Below are positions 44,700-54,116 of a stretch of 64,000 nucleotides of DNA, in pieces. The DNA comes from Rhizodiscina lignyota (Eukaryota > Ascomycota > Dothideomycetes > Aulographales > Rhizodiscinaceae), in contig ML978129.1 of assembly GCA_010015805.1 (NCBI GenBank), positions 620,001 to 684,000 on the forward strand. Direction: 5' to 3'. The notes below the pieces were generated by a model. That model was not told the origin of the DNA, ran no database searches, and worked only from the letters and a program-made list of their open reading frames with translations. Position 1 is the first letter of the stretch, and each line of letters begins with the position of its first letter. A program made the translations under genes and the position numbers.

Positions 44700-46124
44700 A
44701 TGCCTGTCGAATTCCTGGCGTCCCAGACGGGACTCTCACCTGCGATTCAAGATCCACTCCCATACACTGGCGGCCCCCTCTACTTGCTTTGGGCGGATTT
44801 GCTTCTTATACTGCGATGCATGCCAACAGCTCTCGGGATTTTCTTACCGCTCAACTTGCTCCACCCTGATATCCGCGATGAGCTGTACCCTGGGTCCTGG
44901 AGAAACCTCTTTTCTCTCTTCCTTCACGTCGTCCTTGTCTTCATGCAAGCTAGCTTCTTGATCTCTCTCATCAGCTGCTTGTTCGTACCTCTTGGATGGT
45001 TTATCGTCTACGTTGCCTTCTTTATGCTTCTGAATTATGGCATTTGCTGGTTCCTCAACGGAAGTACGATCCAGTTGGTCTCACAAGTTGAGGTGGAAAA
45101 CGAGGAGAATCATGCTTCAGAGTACTGGGTTTACTTGAACGGCGTGTCTGTTGGGTAAGTTGTAATACATTGGGGTATGGCATGATCTAAGCACTGACGT
45201 TAAAAGTCGGGATTGGCTCCAAAGTAATGTCGATCGATTGTCCGAAACCTTTGGTCGCCGTGTTCACGGTGTTCATAACCCAACCGATGGAATCATTTTT
45301 GATCTCATCCAATGTTTGGTCAGTAATGGTGCGTCTCAAGTACAATGCAATCAACTGATCTTCTCAAGGTCCAACGTAACTTCTCTTATTCGACGCAGGA
45401 TGTCCGCGATGGCTATGCGCTCATAAAAGAAGCACTGCTTAACGAAGACTATACAAAGATTGTCTTCATCCTTCACAGCCAAGGCGGCATTGAAGGAGGC
45501 CTGATTGTAGATTGGCTTCTGAACGAGATCCCGCAGGACCTTCTCCATCGACTCGAAATATACACGTTTGGAAATGCCGCAAACCATTTCAACAATCCCC
45601 ATAAGTCGTCGACAAGGCATCTCGCTGAAGAGCTTGAGGTCACCGCGGACGACTCGCATTCAGCGATCCGGCACATCGAGCATTACGCTAATTCTGGCGA
45701 CTTTGTCTCCCGGTTTGGCGTTCTCAGCTTCATCAGCGTGCGAAACCGCTTCATGGGCCGCCTGTTTCAGGGCCCGGGCAGTGGCCATTTACTCAATCAG
45801 CACTACCTCTCCGAAATGTTCCCGCTGGATGAGAATCGCAAAGCATCGGAGGAGAACGCTTTCATGGATATGGAAGTCACATTCAGCCCATACGACCAGA
45901 AAAGTATCTTGCGAGAGAGCGTTCCATTTAGCTTCTACAGCTGTGCTGACCGAGTTGGAGAAGCAGATGTCGCGTTCGTTGGGGATGTCAACACGCCAAT
46001 TACGCCAGTGCAGATTTCGTCGCCGAATTCACTTGTATTGGAAGAGAGAACACCCAGAACGTTAAGGGTGAGGGATTTTAGTCGGTTGTGGAAGTACCGG
46101 AACGGGATGTCGCCAGAGTCGTGA
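44700..46124 (+). CDS. Membrane protein with alpha/beta-hydrolase-like HSQGG motif, function unknown
   Basis: Three exons, 44700-45154, 45207-45318 and 45369-46124, keep phase and give 440 aa. The N-terminal ~120 residues contain three hydrophobic stretches (LYLLWADLLLILRC; LFSLFLHVVLVFMQ and its extension; WFIVYVAFFMLLNYGICWFL). The soluble part has HNPTDGIIFDLIQCLVQRNF, DVRDGYALIKEALL and then IVFILHSQGGIEG, whose Ser sits in a lipase-like nucleophile elbow (the usual leading Gly is replaced by His). EIYTFGNAANHFNNP follows, and HIEHYANSGDFVSRFG could supply acid and base residues. I recognise the pattern as a fungus-conserved hydrolase-like family with no firm assigned role; the lipid/ester hydrolase idea is inference. 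The first two introns are short; the second uses a GTCAGT donor. Confidence 0.8.
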
Positions 46125-46504
46125 GGGTGTCGCGTTTGCTTCCGCTTTATTCCTATTACTGTTGAGAAAGAGATACCCTGAGATTATTGTTCTCGCTATT
46201 TCGTTATTGAAATTTTCAGAATACAATTAGCCCTTGCGTTGTTGGTTTTACAACTCATCGTGAGACATTGATGCCGCGTTGTTCCCATCGGCTTGCTATT
46301 GTTGGCAAACTTATTCACCAGAACAGCGCGAGATCAATACAGCAGGATATCTCATAGATCAATAACAGTAGCATTGTCAACCTGATGCAAGGGTCTGTTG
46401 TCTAGAAACGGCAAACAAGAACAAAGAAATTCTCCCAGTCATGAAACATAAAAATGCTCGCCAATCTACCTACCTTCCTGCCATTAATTACGCAATCATT
46501 CAAA
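46125..46504. other. Intergenic region
   Basis: 380 bp; 3' flank of the HSQGG gene and promoter of the small Cys/His protein. Nothing else seen. Confidence 0.5.
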
Positions 46505-46933
46505 ATGTGCTACCATCAGCTGTACATATTCACCACCTGCGGCCACTCCACTCTCTCCTCGACTCCCATCCACCTCTGCGCACACTTCCTCTCCACGGAG
46601 AACCCATCTAGCAGCACAACCTGCCCGTCCCCGCCGCAAACGCATCCCTACCGCTCGCATAAAACCCACACGCTCTGCCTCTTCTGCTCACTACGCCGCG
46701 ACTACCTGCTCATGAGCCTGGAGTCTGAACAGCAAGAAGTGCGCTTCGACGAGTGGCGCTGGAAGGTCGCGTATCGCAACCCTGCGGCTGACAGCGAAGG
46801 ATGGCGGCGGTGGGGGAACGACGAAGCGCGGCACGGCACGTTGGGCGTCGAGGAGATGGAGAGGAGGATAGAGGCTCTGAGGAAGGCGAAGGTCGGTGGT
46901 GGGATGGTGAAGGTTGGCTTTGCACTAAAATGA
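46505..46933 (+). CDS. Small Cys/His-containing hypothetical protein
   Basis: Intronless, 142 aa. It begins MCYHQLYIFTTCGHS, has further Cys at the HLCAH segment and TTCPSP, and a CLFC pair, then a charged second half with WRWKVAYRNP, GWRRWGND and a C-terminal helix (EEMERRIEALRKAK). The CGHS / CxxC spacing suggests metal binding, but no named zinc-finger pattern is satisfied. Similar short MCY...CGHS proteins are common as uncharacterised fungal proteins in my experience. The ATG at 46505 follows an A-rich context (CAAAATG). Confidence 0.6.
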   Translation: MCYHQLYIFTTCGHSTLSSTPIHLCAHFLSTENPSSSTTCPSPPQTHPYRSHKTHTLCLFCSLRRDYLLMSLESEQQEVRFDEWRWKVAYRNPAADSEGWRRWGNDEARHGTLGVEEMERRIEALRKAKVGGGMVKVGFALK

Positions 46934-47158
46934 AGAGGTGATGTTTGCGGGATATGCATGTGGGACGTAAGGGTATCAATTACATAAGCGAGGGTTTGAC
47001 TTCAACCCTCAATCGATGTCCACGATCCTCATTTCGCGAGCTTTGGGAATCAACGCAAGAGCTCCGGCATCTCCATTGAAGGCTGGTTCACGCTTTCTAC
47101 GTTTCCCTCGACCACCTTATCTCCTTCACGCCATCCGAAACGCTCCTCACTCACCGCA

Positions 47159-47590
47159 ATGCCAACGCCAGAGTCTGAGTACTTCCTGTCGAGGAAGCCC
47201 AAGGTCCCTCCCACCTTCGACGGCGTCGACTACGATGACAACAGAGCGGTGAACGCGGCGCAAGATGCGATTCTCAGGGAGCAATGGATCAAGAACATGA
47301 TGGCGCGGTTAGTGCGGGACGAGCTGTCGAAGTGCTACTGGCGGGAGGGCGTCAATCATTTGGAGAAGTGCGGGAAGCTGAGGGGTGAGTCTACATTTTT
47401 GTGCAATGCTGCAGTTCTGGAAGAGACGCACTGCGTTGGTGCACGTTAGGGCGCTGGAACAGTCTATATCACTTTATGGGAGCAATTGCTGACGCTGTCT
47501 CCCACCCCAGAACGCTATCTCGAACTATTAAAAGACGGGAAAGTCAAGGGATACCTCTTCGAACAACAGAATTACATCAAGAAGCCGTAA
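47159..47590 (+). CDS. Mitochondrial complex I 12-kDa subunit (NDUFB10/PDSW-like)
   Basis: Two exons, 47159-47384 and 47511-47590, give 101 aa. The protein begins MPTPESEYFLSRKPKVPPTF and has the family's GVDYDDNRAVNAAQDAILRE, WIKNMMARLVRDELSKCYWR and NHLEKCGKLRERYLELL blocks, ending FEQQNYIKKP. The two Cys in the central helix pair resemble those of the intermembrane-space NDUFB10-type subunits. There is no cleavable presequence, as is usual for this subunit. The intron falls between K-L-R and E-R-Y-L. A second complex I related gene, the assembly factor at 53150, lies 5.6 kb away on the same strand. Confidence 0.88.
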
Positions 47591-48185
47591 TGAGCACCAC
47601 CCCACTGCGGCCAAAGACGGGATTGGAGTGAGCATGCTAGAGGACGCAGACACTTGTGGTGTGCGCAGTCAGGAACGACAAGGAAACTTTGGCATTAGAG
47701 TCAACGACACTTTGATTCAATTTGGAGTGTCAGGAAACCCATAAGAGAGCACTGTACGCTAGTGATGAAACACTGTACATATGATCATGAATATCATCAC
47801 AGCACCATATTTAAGAATTGTTGTAAGGAGAAGTAGTTGTCATTATCTGCAATGTAGCCGAGGTGAAACACCTCTGCATCGATGTTGAGTAGAGCAAAAC
47901 AAAAGCAAAAACTAAAAGTCCACAACTCCGAAGGAAATCCCAGGCCGTATTGAAACGCACGTAAATGACATGTTTGGCTCTGGCCCGAGCCACAATTACT
48001 TAAGCGATACAGCTCGGGGACCTGCTCAAGCGACATAGAAACATGCAGCCTCGCCGGGCTGCTCTTGGAAAACAATTGCTCAATGGCGCTTGAGCAGGCC
48101 TATCCCTCGCAATCGCAGCATGGCAGGACGCTATTCAGACATTAGCTTTAGCATGAGCAAAACAGACATTCTCTCATTCCGTCAC
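47591..48185. other. Intergenic region between convergent genes
   Basis: 595 bp of 3' flanks; no supported gene or repeat. Confidence 0.5.
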
Positions 48186-49406
48186 TTACTTGACGTTCTC
48201 GTTTCGAACGAGATTCATCAGCTTGGGCCATGAAGATCGTGTGAGATCTAATATATGTTAGAGGATACTTGCTTGGTTTGCAGAGCAACAAAGAGAATAC
48301 CTTCAGTCTCATTTCGGACAAGCTCCTGCGCCTCCAGCGCAATGGACGTCCAACCAGGAAACCTCTGGCACAGTGAGGTTTGCACCAGCGTCGGGTGCAC
48401 ATAAGGTTGAAGGCGAAGGGCCTTCATTGCCTCTTCGAATCGCTTCCGAGCCTCCTCGGGAAGCGATGCCATAGATGCATCCACGTTGGACAGCGTCTGG
48501 AGCCAATCACGCGGAAGAGCCAGAAAGGCGATTGGTGTTTTGCTGTTGGTGAGAACGCGAAACGGCCTGGGGATGGTGTATTTTGCAATGTGCACACCGA
48601 GCTTGTAATGGTTCCTTAAGAGCTGTAAAATATTAATCTCGGCATCAAATGCGCAAAGTCAGACTTACCTTTCCAATGTCCGACGTGCGAGTCGAACAAG
48701 CCTTAGCAAAACGAACCATCTTCGCTTCGAAGTTGTCCCCCCAATCGCCGCACTTCTCATCAACATAGTCTTCGAGGTACTTGGTGATTTCATGGACCAG
48801 CTCGGGTTTGATGCGACAACCGCACACGTCCATATGGTGGTGTTTGAGGTACTCTTCGATTTCACAATGCAGCTCTGACTTGGTGGGCCGGTCCCCGTCA
48901 TCAGAGTCTGAGTCCAATTCAGGTGAGCTTCGGCGACAACTCAGGAGGTCAGGGGTTTCCTCCGTTACTACCTCAAATGCCTCCTGACACATGGCATGGA
49001 ATTCACCCTCATTGAAATGGTCGTGGAATCCGCATTCATCCTCGAAGCAGCGTCGAAGCTTCTCAATCTCCGAATAGATCACTTCTCTCTCATTTTTGAC
49101 AAGTACATCAATGATTTCGAGAATGAGCTCGGGGGGAAGGGTCTTGATGTATGCTGGTCCGCCGATGGAGTTGTCGCAGTATAGCTGCAACGCAGAGCAA
49201 GCCTTGGCTGTGCGCGCGTGCGCCGACAGATGCGCATAGAGTTCGGAAATGTTGACCGGTATGCCCCATGTAAGACCGGTGACATTGGGGAGGCGTCCAT
49301 GAGCTGGGTTGTGACACGGCATTTTGGAAGGTAAGGTGCCAGATGGCCTGGAGAACGATACAGAGGCAAATTGACTGCTCTTGATGCGCAAGCTGACGAT
49401 GGGCAA
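48186..49406 (-). CDS. F-box-like hypothetical protein
   Basis: Three exons, 49406-48669, 48622-48301 and 48247-48186, keep phase and give about 373 aa (or ~345 from an internal ATG at 49322). The segment LPPELILEIIDVLV is the start of an F-box-like motif, common in large fungal families of unknown substrate-recognition proteins. The middle is acidic with a run ELDSDSDDGD; the second exon holds HIAKYTIPRPFRVLTNSKTP and a helical part EEARKRFEEAMKAL; the last exon, 20 codons, ends in LVRNENVK. No WD or LRR partner domain is visible. If real F-box activity exists it would link a target to an SCF ubiquitin ligase; that is inference from a short motif. Confidence 0.75.
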
Positions 49407-50183
49407 AGATGGTGCGAGGATGTTGGAAAACTTGGTGTCAATTTTCGATTATGTGCGAGCGAAGAAAATTTTTCCTGTCGTCATAGCGACGATGATGAGG
49501 AAGTCACGCATGGGTCGGGACCGGAAAATTGTGCCTGCCTCCTTCGTCCGGGTGTGAACTTCGAGACATCGGACCAGCCATCGGCAATAGTTGCAACGTC
49601 CAAGCTGAGCTTCGAGACTTCGAGACTGCGAGACCTCAGGCCACCCATCGGCAACAGTGGCCATGTCAAAACTGAACATTGGGCACACGCGAGGCCTTCG
49701 CTTAATGAGGCTCCTGCCCAGAAGTAATCAGTAGCTCTACAACAGCTCATCGAGCCGCAGGCCCTGATGGCCAAAGTGAGTCCTCGGCTAACCTGGCCTG
49801 CTGCTGTGCCTCAACCGCTACCGGCGAGTCTGCTATGTCCCTCATTAGTCGCCAGGACTGCAAATCACTCCCCGTGATGTCGACTAAAAGATCCGGCCAT
49901 GCTCTTTTCATACAGCGGATGCATCCCAACCCATGAAAATCAGACACTACAGGTGAAGCAACAGGAAGTAAGTTCTTGAAACATAACAAACGTGATCTTT
50001 TAAAGGAACTGTATAATGATAGAAATACTTACTGCAACGCCGAACTTCAAACGCCAAACATCATCCCTACCTTTAGCAAATTCAATCGGCGACTATCAAT
50101 TATAGCTGCTCGGTATCTCTCTTTCATTTGGCGGCACCTTCGGCCAACCTCCTCAAGCGGTCGGTACCGCCATTTTGAGGTCT
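49407..50183. other. Intergenic region with a diverged tandem duplication
   Basis: 777 bp between the F-box-like gene's start and the first SET gene's stop. No supported gene. A decayed direct repeat (49558-49610 and 49616-49677) is listed separately. Confidence 0.5.
49558..49677 (+). repeat. Diverged two-copy direct repeat
   Basis: Copy 1, 49558-49610, and copy 2, 49616-49677, share the blocks ACTTCGAGAC, CCATCGGCAA and a similar end (AAGCTGAGC versus AAACTGAAC). Copy 2 carries about nine extra bases. Several substitutions show that the duplication is old. Confidence 0.5.
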
Positions 50184-51167
50184 CTACACCCTGCTACTGA
50201 TTTCTCGGAAGAACTTCTCGTCTCCGCTCGGACGCATATCATCCATGCTGAGGAAGTTGTTCTCTGTACCAACGCAATTCTCGTTAATGCGCATGGCCTG
50301 TTGCATTGCTGCCTGTCCTTCAAGGAATACATGATAGTCGTCAGAGGTATCCTTATAGGTCCTTTTGAAGAAAATCCATTGAAGCTGGGCCTTCCGTAGC
50401 AGGGCACAGGCGTATCTGGTGTCTCTGATGCCTAATCTTTGGAGCGCGGTAACATACTGACCTGATTTTTGCATCAAGCCTTCCTCCTCGCCTTGTCGAG
50501 GTATGCAATGGACTCCTCCAAGCTTTTGGCATTCGTCAATCTTAAGCGTGTCGTGGAGGTCGCGCACTGTCAGTCGATCCATAACAGCGCCTGAATGGCA
50601 GCAGATCTCACAGACGCAAAGGAAGCCGTATACATCGATTAGGTACTGTCGCTGCTGGTGAGGATTAAGCATGCAAGCATAATCGATCACGATCTCCTCA
50701 CCTTCATGGATATCCTTCAGCGCACGAAGCCGTCCCAACAGCGTCTCTCCGTCCAATGCAACAATGGCATTCGGTGAACAGGAATGGTTTGCCGCACTTA
50801 TTTCATCGTAGGCGATGAGCCAAGCGCCTCCGTTTCCTTGACCTTCCCACCCAAAGCAGTTCGTTTTCATGCGCCAAAACATCTTGTGATCCGGCTTTTC
50901 TTGAAAACTGAGCCTAAGAAATGCGGCGCGTTCCGCAGCAGGTAGCCTATTAAGAACTTCATCGGCCAGAACATTTTCATACCAAACTTGGTTGCCCTCG
51001 AGAAACGTCTTCAAGTCAACCCCTCGGGGTGCTTTAAGGCTTAAGATATGAGGTTCGTGGATGATGACACTGCCACATGCAATCGCGCTCGTGGCAACAA
51101 GCGCTCTGCCTTTCCCCCGCCAGTCCTCGTCGATTCGATAGACCTTATTTGGATTTTGGTTCGACAT
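50184..51167 (-). CDS. SET-domain protein A (SMYD/SET5-like)
   Basis: Intronless, 327 aa. The protein starts with a SET-N region (RGKGRALVATSAIACGSVI), then an insert, and the two core SET motifs: NHSCSPN at 127-133 (cofactor pocket) and GEEIVIDYA around 156-164 with the catalytic-site Tyr. A post-SET-like cluster CVCEIC follows at 184-189. This architecture suggests a protein-lysine methyltransferase of the split-SET, fungal-expanded class; targets may be histones or other proteins. The C-terminal third is helical without motifs. A related SET gene lies 381 bp upstream on the same strand, so this is one of a tandem pair. Its start codon is preceded by three 32-bp repeats. Confidence 0.88.
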   Translation of the reverse strand: MSNQNPNKVYRIDEDWRGKGRALVATSAIACGSVIIHEPHILSLKAPRGVDLKTFLEGNQVWYENVLADEVLNRLPAAERAAFLRLSFQEKPDHKMFWRMKTNCFGWEGQGNGGAWLIAYDEISAANHSCSPNAIVALDGETLLGRLRALKDIHEGEEIVIDYACMLNPHQQRQYLIDVYGFLCVCEICCHSGAVMDRLTVRDLHDTLKIDECQKLGGVHCIPRQGEEEGLMQKSGQYVTALQRLGIRDTRYACALLRKAQLQWIFFKRTYKDTSDDYHVFLEGQAAMQQAMRINENCVGTENNFLSMDDMRPSGDEKFFREISSRV

Positions 51168-51548
51168 CTTGGATGATGGAAGTATTATTCTGAATGTGTT
51201 AATCAGGATGGGGGTATTATCCTGAATGTGTTAATCAGGATAGAAGTATGATTCTGAATGGGTTAATCAGTGGACGGAGTGGTTCAAGCATCTTATATAT
51301 GATTGACTACTCACAATTGCATTGTCTGGATTGCTTTGACAATGCTTTGGTGAGATCACCACATCGAGTCTTGTTTTAGAAACAGAGGACCATGAAAGAA
51401 TGCTGCTCCATCCTTGTTGGCCTGTTGTCGTTTGATTGAAAGAAACCCCCCCCCAGGCTGTTGAGATGAGATATGCTGCGATCGTTGTGTTCCTCTTGCG
51501 ATCCGAGCAGACTTCCGCTGCTCGTCATTCGGATCCTTAGGTGTTTTC
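51168..51548. other. Spacer between the two SET-domain genes
   Basis: Contains the 3x32-bp array, a 9-10 base C run near 51448, and otherwise no supported gene. It must hold the promoter of SET gene A and the terminator of SET gene B. Confidence 0.55.
51175..51270 (+). repeat. Three tandem 32-bp units just upstream of SET-domain gene A
   Basis: Units 51175-51206, 51207-51238 and 51239-51270. Each starts GAT, has a G/A-rich GTATTAT or GTATGAT part, and ends CTGAATGTGTTAATCAG (GGG instead of TGT in unit 3). Few substitutions separate them. The array begins seven bases before the ATG of the minus-strand SET gene, so it lies in that gene's leader or core promoter. Confidence 0.9.
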
Positions 51549-52553
51549 TCATTTCTCTATTTCCCAAAGCTTCGCCTCTGCGCGTGACATTCTGCGTCCA
51601 GGATACATGTCTTTGATTTCGATACATGCAGTATCCTCTCCTTGGCAAAGGCTGTCGATGTTCAACGCTATCCGTATGTCACTTCTCGCACCGATTGCAA
51701 TTGTTTTAGCGTTGTCACCAGACTCTAAGCTTCGGAGATATTTGAGCTGGGCCGATCGAACATAGGCATCCCTGAGTAGTTGACCGTAGACTTCCAGGTG
51801 GTTCAAAATCTCAATGTAATCTTTCGCATTTGTGAGTAAGTTCTTGATTGGTCTTCCCATTTTGCACGCACTACCACCATCATGTAGGCAATGTTCGATA
51901 TCTAGTGTGCGGAATAAGTCGTCTGCCCTGCGGCGGGACCGTCTAACACTCGCGTGTTCGCACTGTTCACACGTGCATTGGAATCCATAGTTCTCGTGAA
52001 GGTATTTCTTCCGAATCTGGGGGCTTAAAACGTTAGAAAAATAATCGATCTCGATCTCTTGTCGCGATCTGATCTCGCGGATTGAACGAAGCTGTCCTTG
52101 ACCAGTTAAATCATTGAAAGAAAATACCGCATTTGGCTTACAAGTATGATTGGCCCTGCTAATATTCTCGTAGACTCGTACTATTGGAGTGCCGGGATCA
52201 TTGCCATCGTAAGTAGTAAACGAGTTCGATCTAATGCGCCAGTAGGTGCGATCCTCCGTCTTGCCATGATACGTCAAGTTTTGGATAATATCTTTCTCGT
52301 TCTGTGGCAGTTGCGCAATCGCATTCCCTACTGCGATCCAGGCAACGTTCGATGGAGATTCGAAGAACTTGTCCATGCGATCGGAGCCGTCCAGGTATTC
52401 AAAGCCAGGAATAACGGGAATCCCGTACCGAAATATTTCCTTCTCACTCAAGATAGTCGTTCCTTTGGGTATATCCACGGCGGCTATCAATCCATGGCCC
52501 TTTCCAGCCACTGGAATTATCCCCCAACTGTTTTCGAGATTAGTAGTTGACAT
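51549..52553 (-). CDS. SET-domain protein B, tandem paralogue of A
   Basis: Intronless, 334 aa. Same layout as protein A: an N-terminal AGKGHGLIAAVDIPKGTTIL strand-turn typical of SET-N, a middle insert, NHTCKPN at 135-141, QEIEIDY at 165-171, and the post-SET cluster CTCEQC at 193-198. Similarity to A is clear in the motifs but low elsewhere (for example RANHTCKPNAVFSF versus AANHSCSPNAIVAL), so the duplication is old or the genes diverge fast. The Ser-to-Lys change within the cofactor motif is tolerated in some SET families. Expected role: lysine methyltransferase, substrate unknown. The C-terminal third ends AEAKLWEIEK and lacks known domains. Confidence 0.88.
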   Translation of the reverse strand: MSTTNLENSWGIIPVAGKGHGLIAAVDIPKGTTILSEKEIFRYGIPVIPGFEYLDGSDRMDKFFESPSNVAWIAVGNAIAQLPQNEKDIIQNLTYHGKTEDRTYWRIRSNSFTTYDGNDPGTPIVRVYENISRANHTCKPNAVFSFNDLTGQGQLRSIREIRSRQEIEIDYFSNVLSPQIRKKYLHENYGFQCTCEQCEHASVRRSRRRADDLFRTLDIEHCLHDGGSACKMGRPIKNLLTNAKDYIEILNHLEVYGQLLRDAYVRSAQLKYLRSLESGDNAKTIAIGARSDIRIALNIDSLCQGEDTACIEIKDMYPGRRMSRAEAKLWEIEK

Positions 52554-53149
52554 TGTCGGAAGAAAAGTTGATAAGAAATTGTTTAGCGAATGAAATTGCC
52601 ACTAAAAAGGAACTATCGCACATTTTGCGGATATACATGATCGACTTTGCTTAATGTCCAGCTCACTGGATCACAAGGCACAAAGAATCTTATGAGGCTT
52701 TTGTTTGGGCCATCACCATTGTTGGAAAAGAAAAGACAAAAGAGAACCACAATGCCAAAGAAAGATGAACCTGCTATGATATTCATAGGGTACCGATAGG
52801 AAAGGTCAGAAAGTAGCCCATTGAAGAAGATGATGTTCATCGTCCATTGGTGATCGATAGGAGGTCTAGCAGACCTGTCGATATACAACAAAAGTGTGAA
52901 CAAGATTTATGGATCTAGATAAAGAGAACTTCTGTTATTGATAATGAACTCACAGGAAGAGACCTCAACTAAAGCTGAGGGATCTAGATCGCTTTGAGTC
53001 TCCTTAGTCGTTGGAGAACGGGAATTGGGGAGGAGATTTCATGAGGAGGCCCGACTTCGGCCCGGAGACAGACGAGACTGCAAGAAAGTTGAGAGAAGGT
53101 GCGTTTGAGGGCGAGCCCGCTACTTTCGTGCAAATATGATTGCGAGAAG
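52554..53149. other. Intergenic region upstream of SET gene B and NDUFAF2
   Basis: A 97-codon minus-strand open frame (52903-52613) encodes one hydrophobic stretch (IIAGSSFFGIVVLFCLFF) and ends 60 bp before the SET gene B start. I cannot decide whether it is a small membrane protein or chance. Nothing else is supported. Confidence 0.4.
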
Positions 53150-53888
53150 ATGTCTGGGTCTCTTCGGCAGCTGTGGTACAGATGGAAGAGCCTGAAACTT
53201 CCATGGCGACGTCAATGGCTTTGTGGTAAGGCCTTCCAACGTCTGGAGCATGTCCGATTACCGAGCTCCATTAGCCACTGAATACTTCTCCAAATAATGT
53301 ATCAGGCTGCTAACTTGGAGATGCTTTAGGCACTGACCTAGCTGGGAATACATTCTGGGAGTTTAGAGACCAGCGAAATGCAGGTCGTATTCGTCGCATA
53401 GCCCGCTTCAGGTGGAAAACTCACCATGGGGATGTCGAACTACCACGTAAGGCATCTATTCAAAGCCTCAACCGAGCATTAGATTTGTATTCTAATACAT
53501 CTTAGCGCAATGGATCCAATGGCTCCGTCACACACGTGCAGATCCCCCCTCCATCAACGAGCAGAAGCTTGACCAAGTACGACAAATACAGCTGAAACAG
53601 CTGGCGGCCGAGGCGGATAGACGATGGGCTGAAAAGCCATCATTCCTCGACCCCCCGAGCAAGCAACAGCCCTCCATTGGAATATCTTCAGATATTGCCG
53701 AACCGCAGGATGCGCAAGGAACCACGCCGCGGCAAGACGGTCCGAAGGGCAAGACAGCAGAGCAAGAGAAAGCAGCGGAGCGGGCGAGAAGGGAAGAGGA
53801 AAGGGAACGCTGGCGTCGTGAGACTGGACAGCCGGCTCCAGAAACTCAACCCGAAGGTTGGTCTCCGAAGCCTACTCGGAGAAGATGA
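53150..53888 (+). CDS. ndufaf2: Complex I assembly factor NDUFAF2 (mimitin) / NDUFA12-family protein
   Basis: Three exons, 53150-53225, 53330-53446 and 53506-53888, give 191 aa. The family start MSGSLRQLWYRWKSLKLPWR is followed after the first splice by GTDLAGNTFWEFRDQ and then GRIRRIARFRWKTHHGDVEL, the characteristic core of NDUFA12/NDUFAF2 proteins. QWIQWLRHTRADPPS closes the domain. The remaining ~80 residues are charged and Gln/Arg/Glu rich (EQEKAAERARREEERERWRR), as in the fungal assembly-factor version; the structural NDUFA12 subunit usually lacks this tail, so I favour NDUFAF2. It assists late assembly of NADH:ubiquinone oxidoreductase in the mitochondrial matrix. The intron sites are canonical and restore LCGTD and ELPPQW. 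Confidence 0.9.
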
Positions 53889-54116
53889 AGGACTCTTCAT
53901 AATGCCCGCAACAACTTACTTCACCACTCTATCATGTACTTTAACGCCATGCAGATAGCTGCCAAGGCTTCTCGCTGGTCTATTTGGCAGGTCGTGCTGT
54001 GGGAAAGCCCTCATCAACTGCCGTATCATTTTTGTATCGCATGGGGATTGGAGTACTACATCCACCATTCCATTGACATAGGTTCGTAGGGGCACCGAGA
54101 TGCCAGAACCTTTAAG

